A stretch of 64,000 nucleotides of DNA from Paludibaculum fermentans (lineage in GTDB: Bacteria; Acidobacteriota; Terriglobia; Bryobacterales; Bryobacteraceae): assembly GCF_015277775.1 (NCBI RefSeq), contig NZ_CP063849.1, positions 1,116,001 through 1,180,000 of the forward strand. Reading direction: 5' to 3'. The notes under the pieces are model-generated. The model made no database searches. It worked only from the letters and a program-made list of their open reading frames with translations, and was not told where the DNA came from. This document shows positions 8,276-16,716 of the stretch, piece after piece. Both the position numbers and the translations under genes were made by a program. Numbering within the stretch: position 1 is the stretch's first letter; each line of letters begins with the position of its first letter.

Positions 8276-9376
8276 ATGAGGCTATTTGCAGCGATCGTCA
8301 CGGAGGACACGGAGGTCCCCGAGACGCAGATGTTGGACGGGCTCGACAAAGCCAAGACGAAGATGGAACGCCTGGAACAGGCCGTTGCGGACTCGTACAG
8401 GGACATCCAGCAGTCCCTGCAGGCTCACCCCGTCATGTCCTGGCAGGCAGTATTCCTCGCGCCGGAGTACTACTTTTCCAAGCAAAGGGAGGTGAATGAC
8501 CGTTTCTTTTCCCAGAACATTAAGCAGTGGGTGCTCCACCGGCTGGTGGCGCTGGCCAAGCAGTACCCCAAGTTCCTGATCATTCCCGGCACCGTGCTGT
8601 GGACGAAGAAGGCGTACACGACCACGAAGACCGTGACGCCCAGCGGTATGGACCAGGAGAAACATGCGGTCAACGCCAACCGCGTGGCCAAGGCGAAAAC
8701 CAGGATCCAGAACGCCGCCCCGTTCGGGACCGAGACCCAGGCCAAGGGCTGGGCTTTCCAGAACAATTCCGCCTTCACCACCACCCCCGCCAAGATGCTG
8801 GACAAGGCGGACGTGATGGAGACTCGGATCGCGCAGAACGTGGCTTATGTGTGCCTGGGCGACCAGGTAATCAAGTATCACAAGGTCGGCAACTACAAGG
8901 AGGTGGAAGGGGAGCAGGGCAACATCGTCTTCGTGCCGGGCAACATCGTGGGCCGCTTCTCAGTGGGCGGGGTCAAGTATGGCCTGGAGATCTGCATGGA
9001 CCATGCCCTGGGCGTGCTGGGGTCCACCATCAACGCGCCCACCGATAAGGTCCACATCGCGCTGATTGTCTCGTCGTACGTCTCGAACAAGGGGTCCACA
9101 AACGCCGCGGTGACCCTGCACTCCTCCACCATGGAGCAGCAGATGTTTGTCGATACCAACACGAACTATGCGACGACGACGGGCACCGCTCCGGTGCGGT
9201 TTGAGGGCGGCGGAACCGGGCGGCTGGCGCTCGGCCTGACCCACAACCCAATTCGCAAACCGTCCTATACGATCTGGGTCATCGATCTGGACGACAATCT
9301 GCTGGGGATCAACAACGTCTCCACTTACCAGTTGGGCGGGACCAACCTGGACAGTATCGGGGACAAGTATTTCTAG
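8276..9376 (+). CDS. carbon-nitrogen hydrolase (nitrilase) fold protein, atypical
   Basis: Protein of 366 residues without a signal peptide, not assigned to a characterised subfamily. It shows a complete candidate nitrilase Glu-Lys-Cys triad: Glu64 in FLAPEYYF, Lys203 in KYHKVGN and Cys240 in YGLEICMDH. The spacing between Glu and Lys is much longer than in ordinary nitrilases because of a region (about 110-185) rich in K, T and N. The C-terminus holds NTNYATTTGTAPVRFEGGG and ends with a DDNLLGINNVSTYQLGG strand pair. GGAGG lies 6 bases before the ATG. Function is unknown: an amide- or nitrile-cleaving enzyme is inferred from the triad. It stands alone between two oppositely or separately transcribed genes. 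Confidence 0.72.
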   Translation: MRLFAAIVTEDTEVPETQMLDGLDKAKTKMERLEQAVADSYRDIQQSLQAHPVMSWQAVFLAPEYYFSKQREVNDRFFSQNIKQWVLHRLVALAKQYPKFLIIPGTVLWTKKAYTTTKTVTPSGMDQEKHAVNANRVAKAKTRIQNAAPFGTETQAKGWAFQNNSAFTTTPAKMLDKADVMETRIAQNVAYVCLGDQVIKYHKVGNYKEVEGEQGNIVFVPGNIVGRFSVGGVKYGLEICMDHALGVLGSTINAPTDKVHIALIVSSYVSNKGSTNAAVTLHSSTMEQQMFVDTNTNYATTTGTAPVRFEGGGTGRLALGLTHNPIRKPSYTIWVIDLDDNLLGINNVSTYQLGGTNLDSIGDKYF

Positions 9377-9404
9377 CCGCCTGCCGGAGCCCTGCAATTT
9401 GAGG

Positions 9405-9410
9405 TAATGT
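9405..9410 (+). promoter_or_regulatory. TANNNT box before the GH116 gene (possible leaderless start)
   Basis: TAATGT ends seven bases before ATG 9418. It belongs to the window-wide set of -10-like boxes placed 6-9 bases before a start codon. Confidence 0.35.
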
Positions 9411-9417
9411 GGGGCGC

Positions 9418-11958
9418 ATGCAGACCGATCGTCGTTCGTTCCTCAAGATCGCCAGCGCCACCCCCGCCGCTCTATCCGCCCAGATCGCACCGCCCGGCGC
9501 GAGTGGCGGGGTGCCCTGGCCTCGCAGGTTCGCCGGCGTCCAACTGCAACAGATCGCTTTCCCGCTGGGCGGCATCGCGGCTGGTTCCATTTCGCTGGGT
9601 GGCCGCGGCCAACTGCGCGACTGGGAGATCTTCAATCGTCCCGACAAAGGCAACGCGCCCAACTATGCACTGCCCGCCATCTGGGCTCAGGTGGGTGACC
9701 GCAAGCCCGTCGCCAAGATCGCCGAGGCGCGCTACCTGCCGCCGTACGAGGGATCGAGTGGATTGGGGTCCAACAATATGCCCGGCATGCCGCGCATGGA
9801 TACAGCGGTCTTCACCGGTTCTTACCCCATGGCCCACATCGACTTCCGCGATCGCCGCCTGCCGGTGCGGCTGTCGCTGGAGGCCTTCACGCCCATCTTT
9901 CCGCTCGACGCGGATGAGTCGGGCCTGCCCGTAGCGATTCTGCGCTACAAAGTATCGAATCCGGCCAATGTGCCGGCCAAAGTGGCTCTCTGCTACTCGA
10001 TCGACAATGTGGTGGATAAGGGCGACGGGCGGACCAACGAAGAGAAGACCTCCGGCGCCTTGCACGGCTTAGTGATGTCGAATCCAGGGCTTGCGGGTGA
10101 CCACGAGCTCAAGGGCGACTTCACCCTGGCTGCTTTGGGTGACGGCGAAGTCAGCTTCTGGCGCGGCTGGCCGAAGGGCCGCTGGTGGAATAGCCCCATG
10201 CTGTTCTGGGACGAATTCTCCGCCAAAGGGCGCCTGGAGAAAGAACCGGATCCGCGCAACGCCGTGGGCGCCGTGTCGATCCGCAAAGAGATCCCGGCCG
10301 GCGGTTCCGCCGATTTCACTTTCATCCTGGCCTGGCACTTCCCCAACCGGACGCCGGGCCGCTGCGGCTGGCACTCCGACAAGGGCGACGAGAAGACGCT
10401 GATCGGCAACTACTACTCGACGCGGTTCAAGGACTCCTGGTCGGCGGCGGAGTATCTGGCGACCAACCTGCCGGTGCTGGAGAAGAAGACCCGGGCGTTT
10501 GTCCAGGCGATGCGCGATTCCACGCTGCCCGGCGCGGTGAAGGATGCCGCGATGAGCAACATCTCGACGCTGGCCACGACCACCAGTTTCCGTACCTCCG
10601 ACGGCGAATTCCACGGCTTCGAGGGCGTCAACGACAAGCAGGGGTGCTGCCACGGATCGTGCACCCACGTCTGGAACTACGAGTCGACCACGGCGATGGT
10701 TTATCCGACGCTGGCGCGCAGCCTGCGCAATGCAGTGTTCGGCCACATGATGGACGAGCGCGGGGCGATCCACTTCCGCGAGACCCTGCCCACCAAAGGC
10801 GCGCGATCGGGCCTGGCGGCGGCCGACGGGCAGATGGGCCAAATCATGAAAGCCTACCTGGACTGGCGGCTGTGGGGCGACCGCGCGTGGTTGAAGAAGA
10901 TCTATCCGGCGGTGAAGAAGTCCATTGAATTCTGCTGGGTACCGGGCGGCTGGGACGCGAACAAAGACGGCGTGATGGAGGGCGCGCAGCACAACACGTA
11001 CGACGTCGAGTTCTACGGGCCGAATCCGATGTGCGGCATCTACTACCTGGGGGCCCTCAGGGCAGGGGAGGAACTGGCTAAGGCTTCCGGCGATGCGGCG
11101 TTTGCCAAGGAGTGCCGCGGCCTCTATGAGCGCGGGCGGCAATGGATCGAAGCCAATCTTTTCAACGGCGAATACTTCATCCAGAAGGTGCAGGGGACGA
11201 AGAAGTCGACCGTAGCGAAGGCCCTGATCTCCGACATGGGCAGCGAGGACACGGAAAACCCCGAATACCAGATGGGGAATGGGTGTCTGGTCGATCAGCT
11301 CATCGGGCAGTACCAGGCCGAGGTCTGCGGTCTGGGACCGTTGGTCAGCGAGGCGATGATCGAGAAGACCCTGAAGTCGATCTACCAGTACAACTATAAG
11401 CGGGAGATGTTCGATCACGAGTGCGTGCAGCGCACGTACATCCTCAACGACGAGGCCGGGCTGGTGGTGTGCGACTACGGCAAAGGGACGCGGCCGCATA
11501 TCCCGTTCCCGTATTACGGCGAGGTCTTTACGGGGCTGGAACATGCGACGGCTTCCCACCTGATCTACGCCGGGATGGCGGCCGAGGGCATGGAGTGTTT
11601 CGTGAATGTCCGCATGCGCTACGACGGCCAGCGGCGCAATCCGTGGAACGAAGCCGAGTGCGGCCACCACTACGCCCGGGCGATGTCCGCCTGGAGCGGC
11701 ATCCTCGCTTTGACCGGCTTTGTATACCACGCTCCGGAGAAGAAGCTGATCCTGAAGCCGCAGCATAAGTTGACGGAATTGAAGTGCTTCTGGTCGACAG
11801 CCAGCGGCTGGGGCACCTTTGAACTGGGCTCGGCCGGGCTCAGGATTAACGTGGAAGACGGGTTCCTGGATCTGGCTGAGGTGGAACTGGCCAAGCGGTC
11901 GGTCAAGCTGCCGGAGCCAGTCAGGATCGCCCCAGGCCAACCGTACAAGATCGCCTGA
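9418..11958 (+). CDS. GH116 family glycoside hydrolase (GBA2-type), exported
   Basis: Protein of 846 residues with a Tat-like signal (DRRSFLKIASATPAALSAQ). It has the two-domain GH116 build: an N-terminal beta domain beginning FPLGGIAAGSISLGGRG and a C-terminal (alpha/alpha)6 domain. The GH116 catalytic pair is visible: the nucleophile Glu422 in THVWNYE and the acid/base Asp529 in NTYDVEFYGPNP. Family members are beta-glucosidases, beta-xylosidases or glucosylceramidases; the substrate here is not known. ATG 9418 is chosen because the twin-arginine motif follows at once; a GTG at 9409 would add three residues. The next gene, a secreted helical protein, follows after 338 bases, so the two are probably not one operon. 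Confidence 0.92.
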   Translation: MQTDRRSFLKIASATPAALSAQIAPPGASGGVPWPRRFAGVQLQQIAFPLGGIAAGSISLGGRGQLRDWEIFNRPDKGNAPNYALPAIWAQVGDRKPVAKIAEARYLPPYEGSSGLGSNNMPGMPRMDTAVFTGSYPMAHIDFRDRRLPVRLSLEAFTPIFPLDADESGLPVAILRYKVSNPANVPAKVALCYSIDNVVDKGDGRTNEEKTSGALHGLVMSNPGLAGDHELKGDFTLAALGDGEVSFWRGWPKGRWWNSPMLFWDEFSAKGRLEKEPDPRNAVGAVSIRKEIPAGGSADFTFILAWHFPNRTPGRCGWHSDKGDEKTLIGNYYSTRFKDSWSAAEYLATNLPVLEKKTRAFVQAMRDSTLPGAVKDAAMSNISTLATTTSFRTSDGEFHGFEGVNDKQGCCHGSCTHVWNYESTTAMVYPTLARSLRNAVFGHMMDERGAIHFRETLPTKGARSGLAAADGQMGQIMKAYLDWRLWGDRAWLKKIYPAVKKSIEFCWVPGGWDANKDGVMEGAQHNTYDVEFYGPNPMCGIYYLGALRAGEELAKASGDAAFAKECRGLYERGRQWIEANLFNGEYFIQKVQGTKKSTVAKALISDMGSEDTENPEYQMGNGCLVDQLIGQYQAEVCGLGPLVSEAMIEKTLKSIYQYNYKREMFDHECVQRTYILNDEAGLVVCDYGKGTRPHIPFPYYGEVFTGLEHATASHLIYAGMAAEGMECFVNVRMRYDGQRRNPWNEAECGHHYARAMSAWSGILALTGFVYHAPEKKLILKPQHKLTELKCFWSTASGWGTFELGSAGLRINVEDGFLDLAEVELAKRSVKLPEPVRIAPGQPYKIA

Positions 11959-12296
11959 AATAAATGTCCCTTCATCCGGCTGAATTTCGCTAAAAGAACT
12001 AGGACCGCCGAGGCAGCCCATGAGTGGCCTGCCCGGCCTTCCCGGCACGGCTGGTTCACGTCTGCGAGCTCTCCCTCCGCAACATTTGTCCCGCGTGCCC
12101 TGGAGATTCCGTACTTGGCGCACCGTCTTGCAGCGCCGAGGGCGAAACTCAGCACTGGGGGAGCCGCCGCTACCTCGGCTCCCTCGCTTTTCCCCGTGCA
12201 TCAATTTGCTGGCCCTCGTAACCTGCCAGGCCGGTTCGCGCATCCAATCGGGAGAGGGCGTGCACTGGCGCGCCTGTGCGGAGGAGGGTCGAGTTC
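11959..12296. other. 338-base intergenic region
   Basis: No convincing reading frame. It holds one terminator-like hairpin (12159-12191) and, at its right end, the strong Shine-Dalgarno GGAGGAGGG that serves ATG 12297. Short open frames here have no recognisable domain. Confidence 0.6.
12159..12191 (+). terminator. terminator-like hairpin between GH116 and the next gene
   Basis: GGGAGCCG (12159-12166) pairs perfectly with CGGCTCCC (12176-12183) across a nine-base loop and is followed by TCGCTTTT. The T-run is short and the hairpin lies 200 bases after the GH116 stop, so it is only a weak candidate. Confidence 0.35.
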
Positions 12297-13511
12297 ATGT
12301 ACAAGCTGCTGATTGGATTGCTGGCGGCAGTCTGCCTGTACGCCGGCGAACCGGAAGCGCTGAAAATTGACGCGGACATCCGGGATCGGCACATGCCGTA
12401 CCTGATGGTGATGGATCCGGTCTTCGAGGCGGCGGACAGCACGAACATCGTGGGATACACGCGATGCGGCGACTCCGCGATCTGGACCGGCCACTACCTG
12501 GCGGCCCAGAGCTATCGCTGGAATGTGACGCGGTCGCCGGAAGCCCTGGCCAACGTGATGGACGCGTTGAACGGCATCCGCAAGCTGCTGGATGTGACCG
12601 GTGTGGATGTTCTCTCGCGGTGCGCGGTTCCGGCGGACTCGGACTGGGCAACCGGCATCATGAGCGAAGAGAGCGCGCATGGCATCCGGTCGGGTGTGGT
12701 GGATGGCCAGAGCTACCTTTGGGCGGGCAATACCTCCCGCGATCAGTACTCCGGGGTATTCTTTGGGCTCACGGCGGCCTGGAATCTGGTGGACGACCAA
12801 CTGGTGCACGATTGGGTGTCGATGCTGGCCACCCGCATGTTGAACAATCTGCTGGATCACGGCTGGCTGGTGAGGATGCCGGAAGGGGACATCTCGACGA
12901 CGTTCCTGGCCCGGCCGGACCAGCAATTGAGCCTGCTGAAGCTGGGTCGGCGGTGCAACCCGAAGCGGTTCGAATCGGCCTACAAGTCGCTGGCGAATCT
13001 GGCGGGGTACACCACGGTGGTGCCCATCGCCCTGGAAGTCCAGGATCCCTATAACTCGTACTTCAAGTTCAACCTCGATCACATCAACTACTACAATCTG
13101 CTGACCAGTGGAGACAGTTGGTGGATCCGGCAGAACTATGAAAACGGCTTCGATGTCCTGCGCAAGACGACCGACGACCATGCCAATCCGTTCTTCGACA
13201 TCATTGATACGGCCATCAACGGCCGGACGGAGCAGCGGGACGAGCATGTCAGAACGTATCTGGAGCAGTGGCTGCAGCGCGGACGCCGCGACACCTGGAC
13301 GGACCTGAGGCCCATCTACCCCAGTTGCGGCGGCGACGAGAATCGCGCCTGCGAGGTGATTCCGGTGACCGAGCGCCCGCCAACGGACTTCCTGTGGCAG
13401 CGCAGCCCGTTCCAACTCTACGGCGGCCTGTACGGGACCATCGAAGGTGCGGGGATCGACTACATCCTGCCTTACTGGATGGCCCGGTATTACGGCGTGC
13501 TCAGCGAGTAG
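12297..13511 (+). CDS. secreted alpha-helical protein, function unknown (six-hairpin-like)
   Basis: Protein of 404 residues with a clear signal peptide (YKLLIGLLAAVCLYAGEP). I do not recognise the family. The mature part is rich in helices and aromatic residues, with repeated patterns such as DSAIWTGHYLAAQSYRW, DQYSGVFFGLTAAWNLV and FNLDHINYYNLLTSGDSWW. Evenly spaced helix pairs with acidic residues suggest an (alpha/alpha)-barrel like those of glycoside hydrolases or lyases; this is inference. The start is set by GGAGGAGGG (12280-12288) eight bases before the ATG. The C-terminus ends YYGVLSE. It follows a GH116 enzyme, which fits a role in carbohydrate handling, but an independent role is equally possible. 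Confidence 0.7.
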   Translation: MYKLLIGLLAAVCLYAGEPEALKIDADIRDRHMPYLMVMDPVFEAADSTNIVGYTRCGDSAIWTGHYLAAQSYRWNVTRSPEALANVMDALNGIRKLLDVTGVDVLSRCAVPADSDWATGIMSEESAHGIRSGVVDGQSYLWAGNTSRDQYSGVFFGLTAAWNLVDDQLVHDWVSMLATRMLNNLLDHGWLVRMPEGDISTTFLARPDQQLSLLKLGRRCNPKRFESAYKSLANLAGYTTVVPIALEVQDPYNSYFKFNLDHINYYNLLTSGDSWWIRQNYENGFDVLRKTTDDHANPFFDIIDTAINGRTEQRDEHVRTYLEQWLQRGRRDTWTDLRPIYPSCGGDENRACEVIPVTERPPTDFLWQRSPFQLYGGLYGTIEGAGIDYILPYWMARYYGVLSE

Positions 13512-13565
13512 AACTCCGCCGCGCCTCCGGATTTGCGGTAATCTGGCGCATGAGGGGGCTGGATT

Positions 13566-14474
13566 ATGCCGTACGCCGCGCGAGTGTGCCAACACGCAGT
13601 CCAGGGCCAAGGATTGCGCTGTTTTCTAAGCCTGTGGATCTGTGCGATCGCATTGCCGGTGTTGGGTTTAGCCGCTGATCCGGCGGTCAAGCAGATCACC
13701 GTCGACGGCAAGCAAGCGTGGGTCGATACGGGGATCGACGTGCAATCCGGCGACATGGTCAAGATTGAGGCCGAGGGCTCCCTGAAGTATGCCGATGCGG
13801 CGCAGAGCTCCAACCCCGAAGGGCTCGCCCGCGGTTGGAAGGATCTCATTCGGGTACTGCCCGTGAATGACGCCGGCCGCGGCGCCCTCATCGGCCGCAT
13901 TGGTTCCGACGATTCCGCGCGGCCCTTCTTCATAGGCGCCCGGCGCGAGAGCCGCATGCCGGTCCCCGGGCGGCTGTTTGTCGGCCTGAACTCCGGCAGT
14001 TCGACGGCGGAAGGCGAGTATAAGGTGACGATCCAGGTCACCAGCCGGGCCAAGGATACGGAAACCGAGTTCAAAGGAGTGCTGCCGCCGGTCACGGATG
14101 CCGACTTGGCCAAGATCCCGCGGCGTGTCGTGGACAAGGACGGCAACGAAGGCGACCGCGTCAATTTCCTGGTGCTGGGCACTGAGGAGCAGGTGAAGCA
14201 GGCGCTGCAATCCGTGGGCTGGGTGACGGTGGATCGCAGCGTGAAGGATACGCTGCTGCGGGGCGCGCTGGGCACGTTGTCCAAGCAGGCCTACCTGACC
14301 ATGCCGATGAGCGAACTCATGGTCTTCGGGCGCGCGCAGGATTACGGCTTCGCCATGTCGGATCCGATCAAGACGGTCATGGCGCGCCATCATTTCCGCA
14401 TCTGGAAGGCGCCGTTCGAGGTGGGCGGGCTGACGTTGTTTGTCGGCGCGGGCACGCACGACATCGGTTTTTGA
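13566..14474 (+). CDS. N-terminal fragment: secreted protein with LssY-C-like domain
   Basis: This 302-residue open frame starts at ATG 13566, seven bases after GAGGGGG, and has a signal peptide (FLSLWICAIALPVLGLAADP). Residues 25-160 form a beta-sandwich-like region (WVDTGIDVQSGDMVKIEAEG) resembling galactose-binding/LecA-type modules. From about residue 190 it enters an LssY-C-like domain (DRVNFLVLGTEEQVKQAL, SDPIKTVMARHHFRIWKAP). It stops at TGA 14472-14474, created by the extra T in the run at 14468, in the middle of the domain. See the pseudogene entry for the full gene. Confidence 0.6.
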   Translation: MPYAARVCQHAVQGQGLRCFLSLWICAIALPVLGLAADPAVKQITVDGKQAWVDTGIDVQSGDMVKIEAEGSLKYADAAQSSNPEGLARGWKDLIRVLPVNDAGRGALIGRIGSDDSARPFFIGARRESRMPVPGRLFVGLNSGSSTAEGEYKVTIQVTSRAKDTETEFKGVLPPVTDADLAKIPRRVVDKDGNEGDRVNFLVLGTEEQVKQALQSVGWVTVDRSVKDTLLRGALGTLSKQAYLTMPMSELMVFGRAQDYGFAMSDPIKTVMARHHFRIWKAPFEVGGLTLFVGAGTHDIGF

Positions 14475-14802
14475 CAAGGACCAGCGCAACGGCAATTATC
14501 ACCCACAAGATCGATCCCGATACCGACCTGGAGCGCGAGTACATTGGTGAAACGCTGAAGCAGAGCGGCCAGGTGGTGAAGCTCGACTACGTGACGCCGA
14601 AGGATACGGTGACGAAGGCCAAGACCGCGCATGGCGAGGAGTTCCACCGACGGGCGGGTCCTGGTGGTCTACCTGAAGCCGGAGAACGGCGACGTTTCCG
14701 AGCAGTTCAGCGACTACTTCTGCTCCGTGCTGGCGCAGAACAACCCGGATGGGGACCTGGGGCCGTGCAGCGAAGTGGCTGCAGACGCCGGGCAAGAGCG
14801 AT

Positions 14803-15633
14803 ATGAAGCTGGGGGAGATCTCGAAGGACTACCGGATTCTGATTGTGCCCGGCATCATGAACACCTGCGTCGCCGATACTCCGGCCTACGACAAGGGCCG
14901 CAAGGCGCTGACAGACAAGTACGGACTGACGACGGAATTGCTGTCCGTTCCGAATGATTCCAGTGAGGCGAACGCCAAGGCGATCGCGTCGTTCATCCAG
15001 GAGAAGATGAAGGACGACAAGCGCAAGTTCATCGTGGTGGGGTACTCGAAGGGCACGCCCGACCTGCAGGTGGCGCTGGCACAGGAGGCGGGCGTGAAAG
15101 AGAACGTCGCGGCGTTCATCAGCACGGCGGGCGCCTCCGGCGGATCGCCCGTGGCCGATTCGTTGCCGATGCAGCTCGACGCGTACCTGTCGAAAGTGAA
15201 GCAGGGCAAGTGCCAGGGCAACCTGGCCGAGGGCTTCAAGAGCCTCAAGAAAGATGTGCGGCAGCGCTTCCTGTCCTCCTATCCGCACCCGATGGTACCC
15301 ACCTATTCGCTGGCCGCCGTGACCACGGCGGAATCGGTGCCGAAGACCGCCGCGCAGACTTTCAAGATGCTGTCGGCGTGGGATAAGTACAACGACAGCC
15401 AACTTCTGAAGCTGGACCAGATCATCCCGGAGTCGAAGTACCTGGGCGTCGTGAACTCCGACCACCTGAACGTCGCCCTGTCGATGGGCAGCACCTTTCC
15501 GCGAGCCGCGCTGCTGGAAGCGACCGTGCGCTTCGTCATTGACGACCTGAGCAAGAGCGGAGTGATCAAACCCGCCGAGACGACCAAGACTGAACCCAAG
15601 AAGAAGAGTTGGGCGGATGGGTTTGGGAATTAG
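14803..15633 (+). CDS. C-terminal fragment: alpha/beta hydrolase domain
   Basis: Continuation of the broken LssY-C gene, open in its own frame from about 14749. The first good ATG is at 14803. It shows an alpha/beta hydrolase core: strand DYRILIVPGI, the nucleophile elbow GYSKG in FIVVGYSKGTPDLQ, a second strand AAFISTAG, and a late SDHLNVAL that could supply the histidine. It ends in a lysine-rich tail. The stop overlaps the next gene (start 15617) by 17 bases, so translation of the two was probably coupled. Confidence 0.6.
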   Translation: MKLGEISKDYRILIVPGIMNTCVADTPAYDKGRKALTDKYGLTTELLSVPNDSSEANAKAIASFIQEKMKDDKRKFIVVGYSKGTPDLQVALAQEAGVKENVAAFISTAGASGGSPVADSLPMQLDAYLSKVKQGKCQGNLAEGFKSLKKDVRQRFLSSYPHPMVPTYSLAAVTTAESVPKTAAQTFKMLSAWDKYNDSQLLKLDQIIPESKYLGVVNSDHLNVALSMGSTFPRAALLEATVRFVIDDLSKSGVIKPAETTKTEPKKKSWADGFGN

Positions 15634-16705
15634 CGTCTGGGCCGGATTGGTTCTGGCTGCCGCGGCCTTCGCGGCGGAGACTCCGCCCGTGGGGCAGGTG
15701 ATCGAGCGCGTGAGCGTCGTGGGCAACGACCGGCACAGTTACGCCTTGTACCTGCCTTCCCAGTACACGCCCGAGCGGAAGTGGCCGCTGCTGGTGTGTC
15801 TGGATCCGGGCGGGCGCGGCAAGCTGCCGGTGGAGCGTTTCGCCGCGGCGGCCGAGAAATACGGCTTCATCGTGGTGGGTTCCAACAACTCGCGCAACGG
15901 CCCGATGTCGGTGTCGGCCGAGGCGATTATGGTGTTGGGGGAGGAGTTGCCGCGGCGCTACTCCATCGATGAAACGCGCCGGTTCGCCTGCGGGCTTTCC
16001 GGAGGGTCGCGCGTGGCCCTGTCGTGGGCCCAGGCCGCGGGCCTGAACGGCGTCATCGCCAACGCGGCGGCATTCGGTCCCAGCGGCATCCCCAAGCAGA
16101 AGCCCTTTTCGATCTATGCCGTGGCTGGCGTCGACGATTTCAACTACCACGAGGTGTACGCGATGGCGCTGGACCTGGGCCAGCGCGGTTGGCCTGTGAG
16201 ATTTGCCGAGTTTGACGGAGGCCACGAGTGGCTGCCTGCCGCGAGAGCCGATGAAGCATTGCAGTTCCTGTCGGGCCAGGTGGGTCCGCAGGCTCCGCCC
16301 GACTCGAAAGAGGAGCGGAAGGCGGCCGACCGGTTTGCGCGCATGACTGCCGAGCTGGCGAACGGCGATGAGGGTTCGCAGAAGTCGATTGTCGGCAGTT
16401 GGAAGAAACAGGCGGAGAAACCCGATGGCCGCGTGGCCCGGCAGGCGCTGGCCTGGGCATTCATCCGCTCCATGGAAGAGGGCCGCCAGTTGCTGGCCAG
16501 CCACAAGTACCTGGAGGCGGCGGCGATGGCGGACATCGGCGTACTGGTGAGACCGGAAGCGCCCAATGCCTGGATGGCCGTGGCTGAGGCGCAGGCCGCG
16601 CTGGGCGATAAGAAGAAGGCGCGCTTGGCGCTGGGTAAGGCGGAAGAACTGGGGTTTCGCGATCAGGAACGGGTAGCCGCCCTGCGTGAGCGGCTGGGCC
16701 GTTAG
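15617..16705 (+). CDS. secreted esterase-like alpha/beta hydrolase with C-terminal TPR-like repeats
   Basis: Protein of 362 residues with a signal peptide (GISVWAGLVLAAAAFAAE). Residues 25-215 form an esterase / PHB-depolymerase-like fold: YALYLPSQYTPERKWPLLVCLDPGG, then the nucleophile elbow CGLSGGSR, VAGVDDFNYHEVY and the histidine loop FDGGHEW. Residues 230-362 are helical and end with TPR-like units (YLEAAAMADIGVLVRPEAPNAW, AQAALGDKKKARLALGKAEEL). It overlaps the end of the broken LssY-C/hydrolase gene, so the two hydrolases were probably made together. Substrate unknown; serine-esterase activity is inferred from the visible motifs. Confidence 0.78.
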   Translation: MGLGISVWAGLVLAAAAFAAETPPVGQVIERVSVVGNDRHSYALYLPSQYTPERKWPLLVCLDPGGRGKLPVERFAAAAEKYGFIVVGSNNSRNGPMSVSAEAIMVLGEELPRRYSIDETRRFACGLSGGSRVALSWAQAAGLNGVIANAAAFGPSGIPKQKPFSIYAVAGVDDFNYHEVYAMALDLGQRGWPVRFAEFDGGHEWLPAARADEALQFLSGQVGPQAPPDSKEERKAADRFARMTAELANGDEGSQKSIVGSWKKQAEKPDGRVARQALAWAFIRSMEEGRQLLASHKYLEAAAMADIGVLVRPEAPNAWMAVAEAQAALGDKKKARLALGKAEELGFRDQERVAALRERLGR

Positions 16706-16716
16706 AAAGACGAGTT

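Larger units (their letters stand above)
13566..15633 (+). pseudogene. frameshifted LssY-C / alpha-beta hydrolase gene (four single-base insertions)
   Basis: One gene appears broken by four +1 shifts within about 290 bases. Removing one base each from the T-run 14468-14472, from AA at 14494-14495, from CC at 14644-14645 and from a G-run at 14751-14754 or 14759-14762 restores a continuous frame of about 690 codons. The conceptual protein has a signal peptide, a beta-rich N-terminal region, an LssY C-terminal-like domain that continues across the shifts (GAGTHDIGF, then ITHKIDPDTDLERE), and a C-terminal alpha/beta hydrolase. All four are extra bases in or next to a homopolymer, and the protein sequence between them stays conserved. 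That fits local sequencing error or very recent decay. If the shifts are real, the hydrolase part could only be made by internal initiation. Confidence 0.75.

Noticed and set aside
10069-12243. 724-codon minus-strand frame antisense to the GH116 gene
   Set aside because: Composition is that of an antisense shadow, there is no ribosome site and the GH116 frame has clear catalytic motifs.
13550-13678. Leaderless-type ATG at 13550, in another frame from the LssY gene
   Set aside because: A GGTAATC-like box precedes it, but the frame ends after 42 codons and has no domain; the frame from 13566 has a signal peptide.
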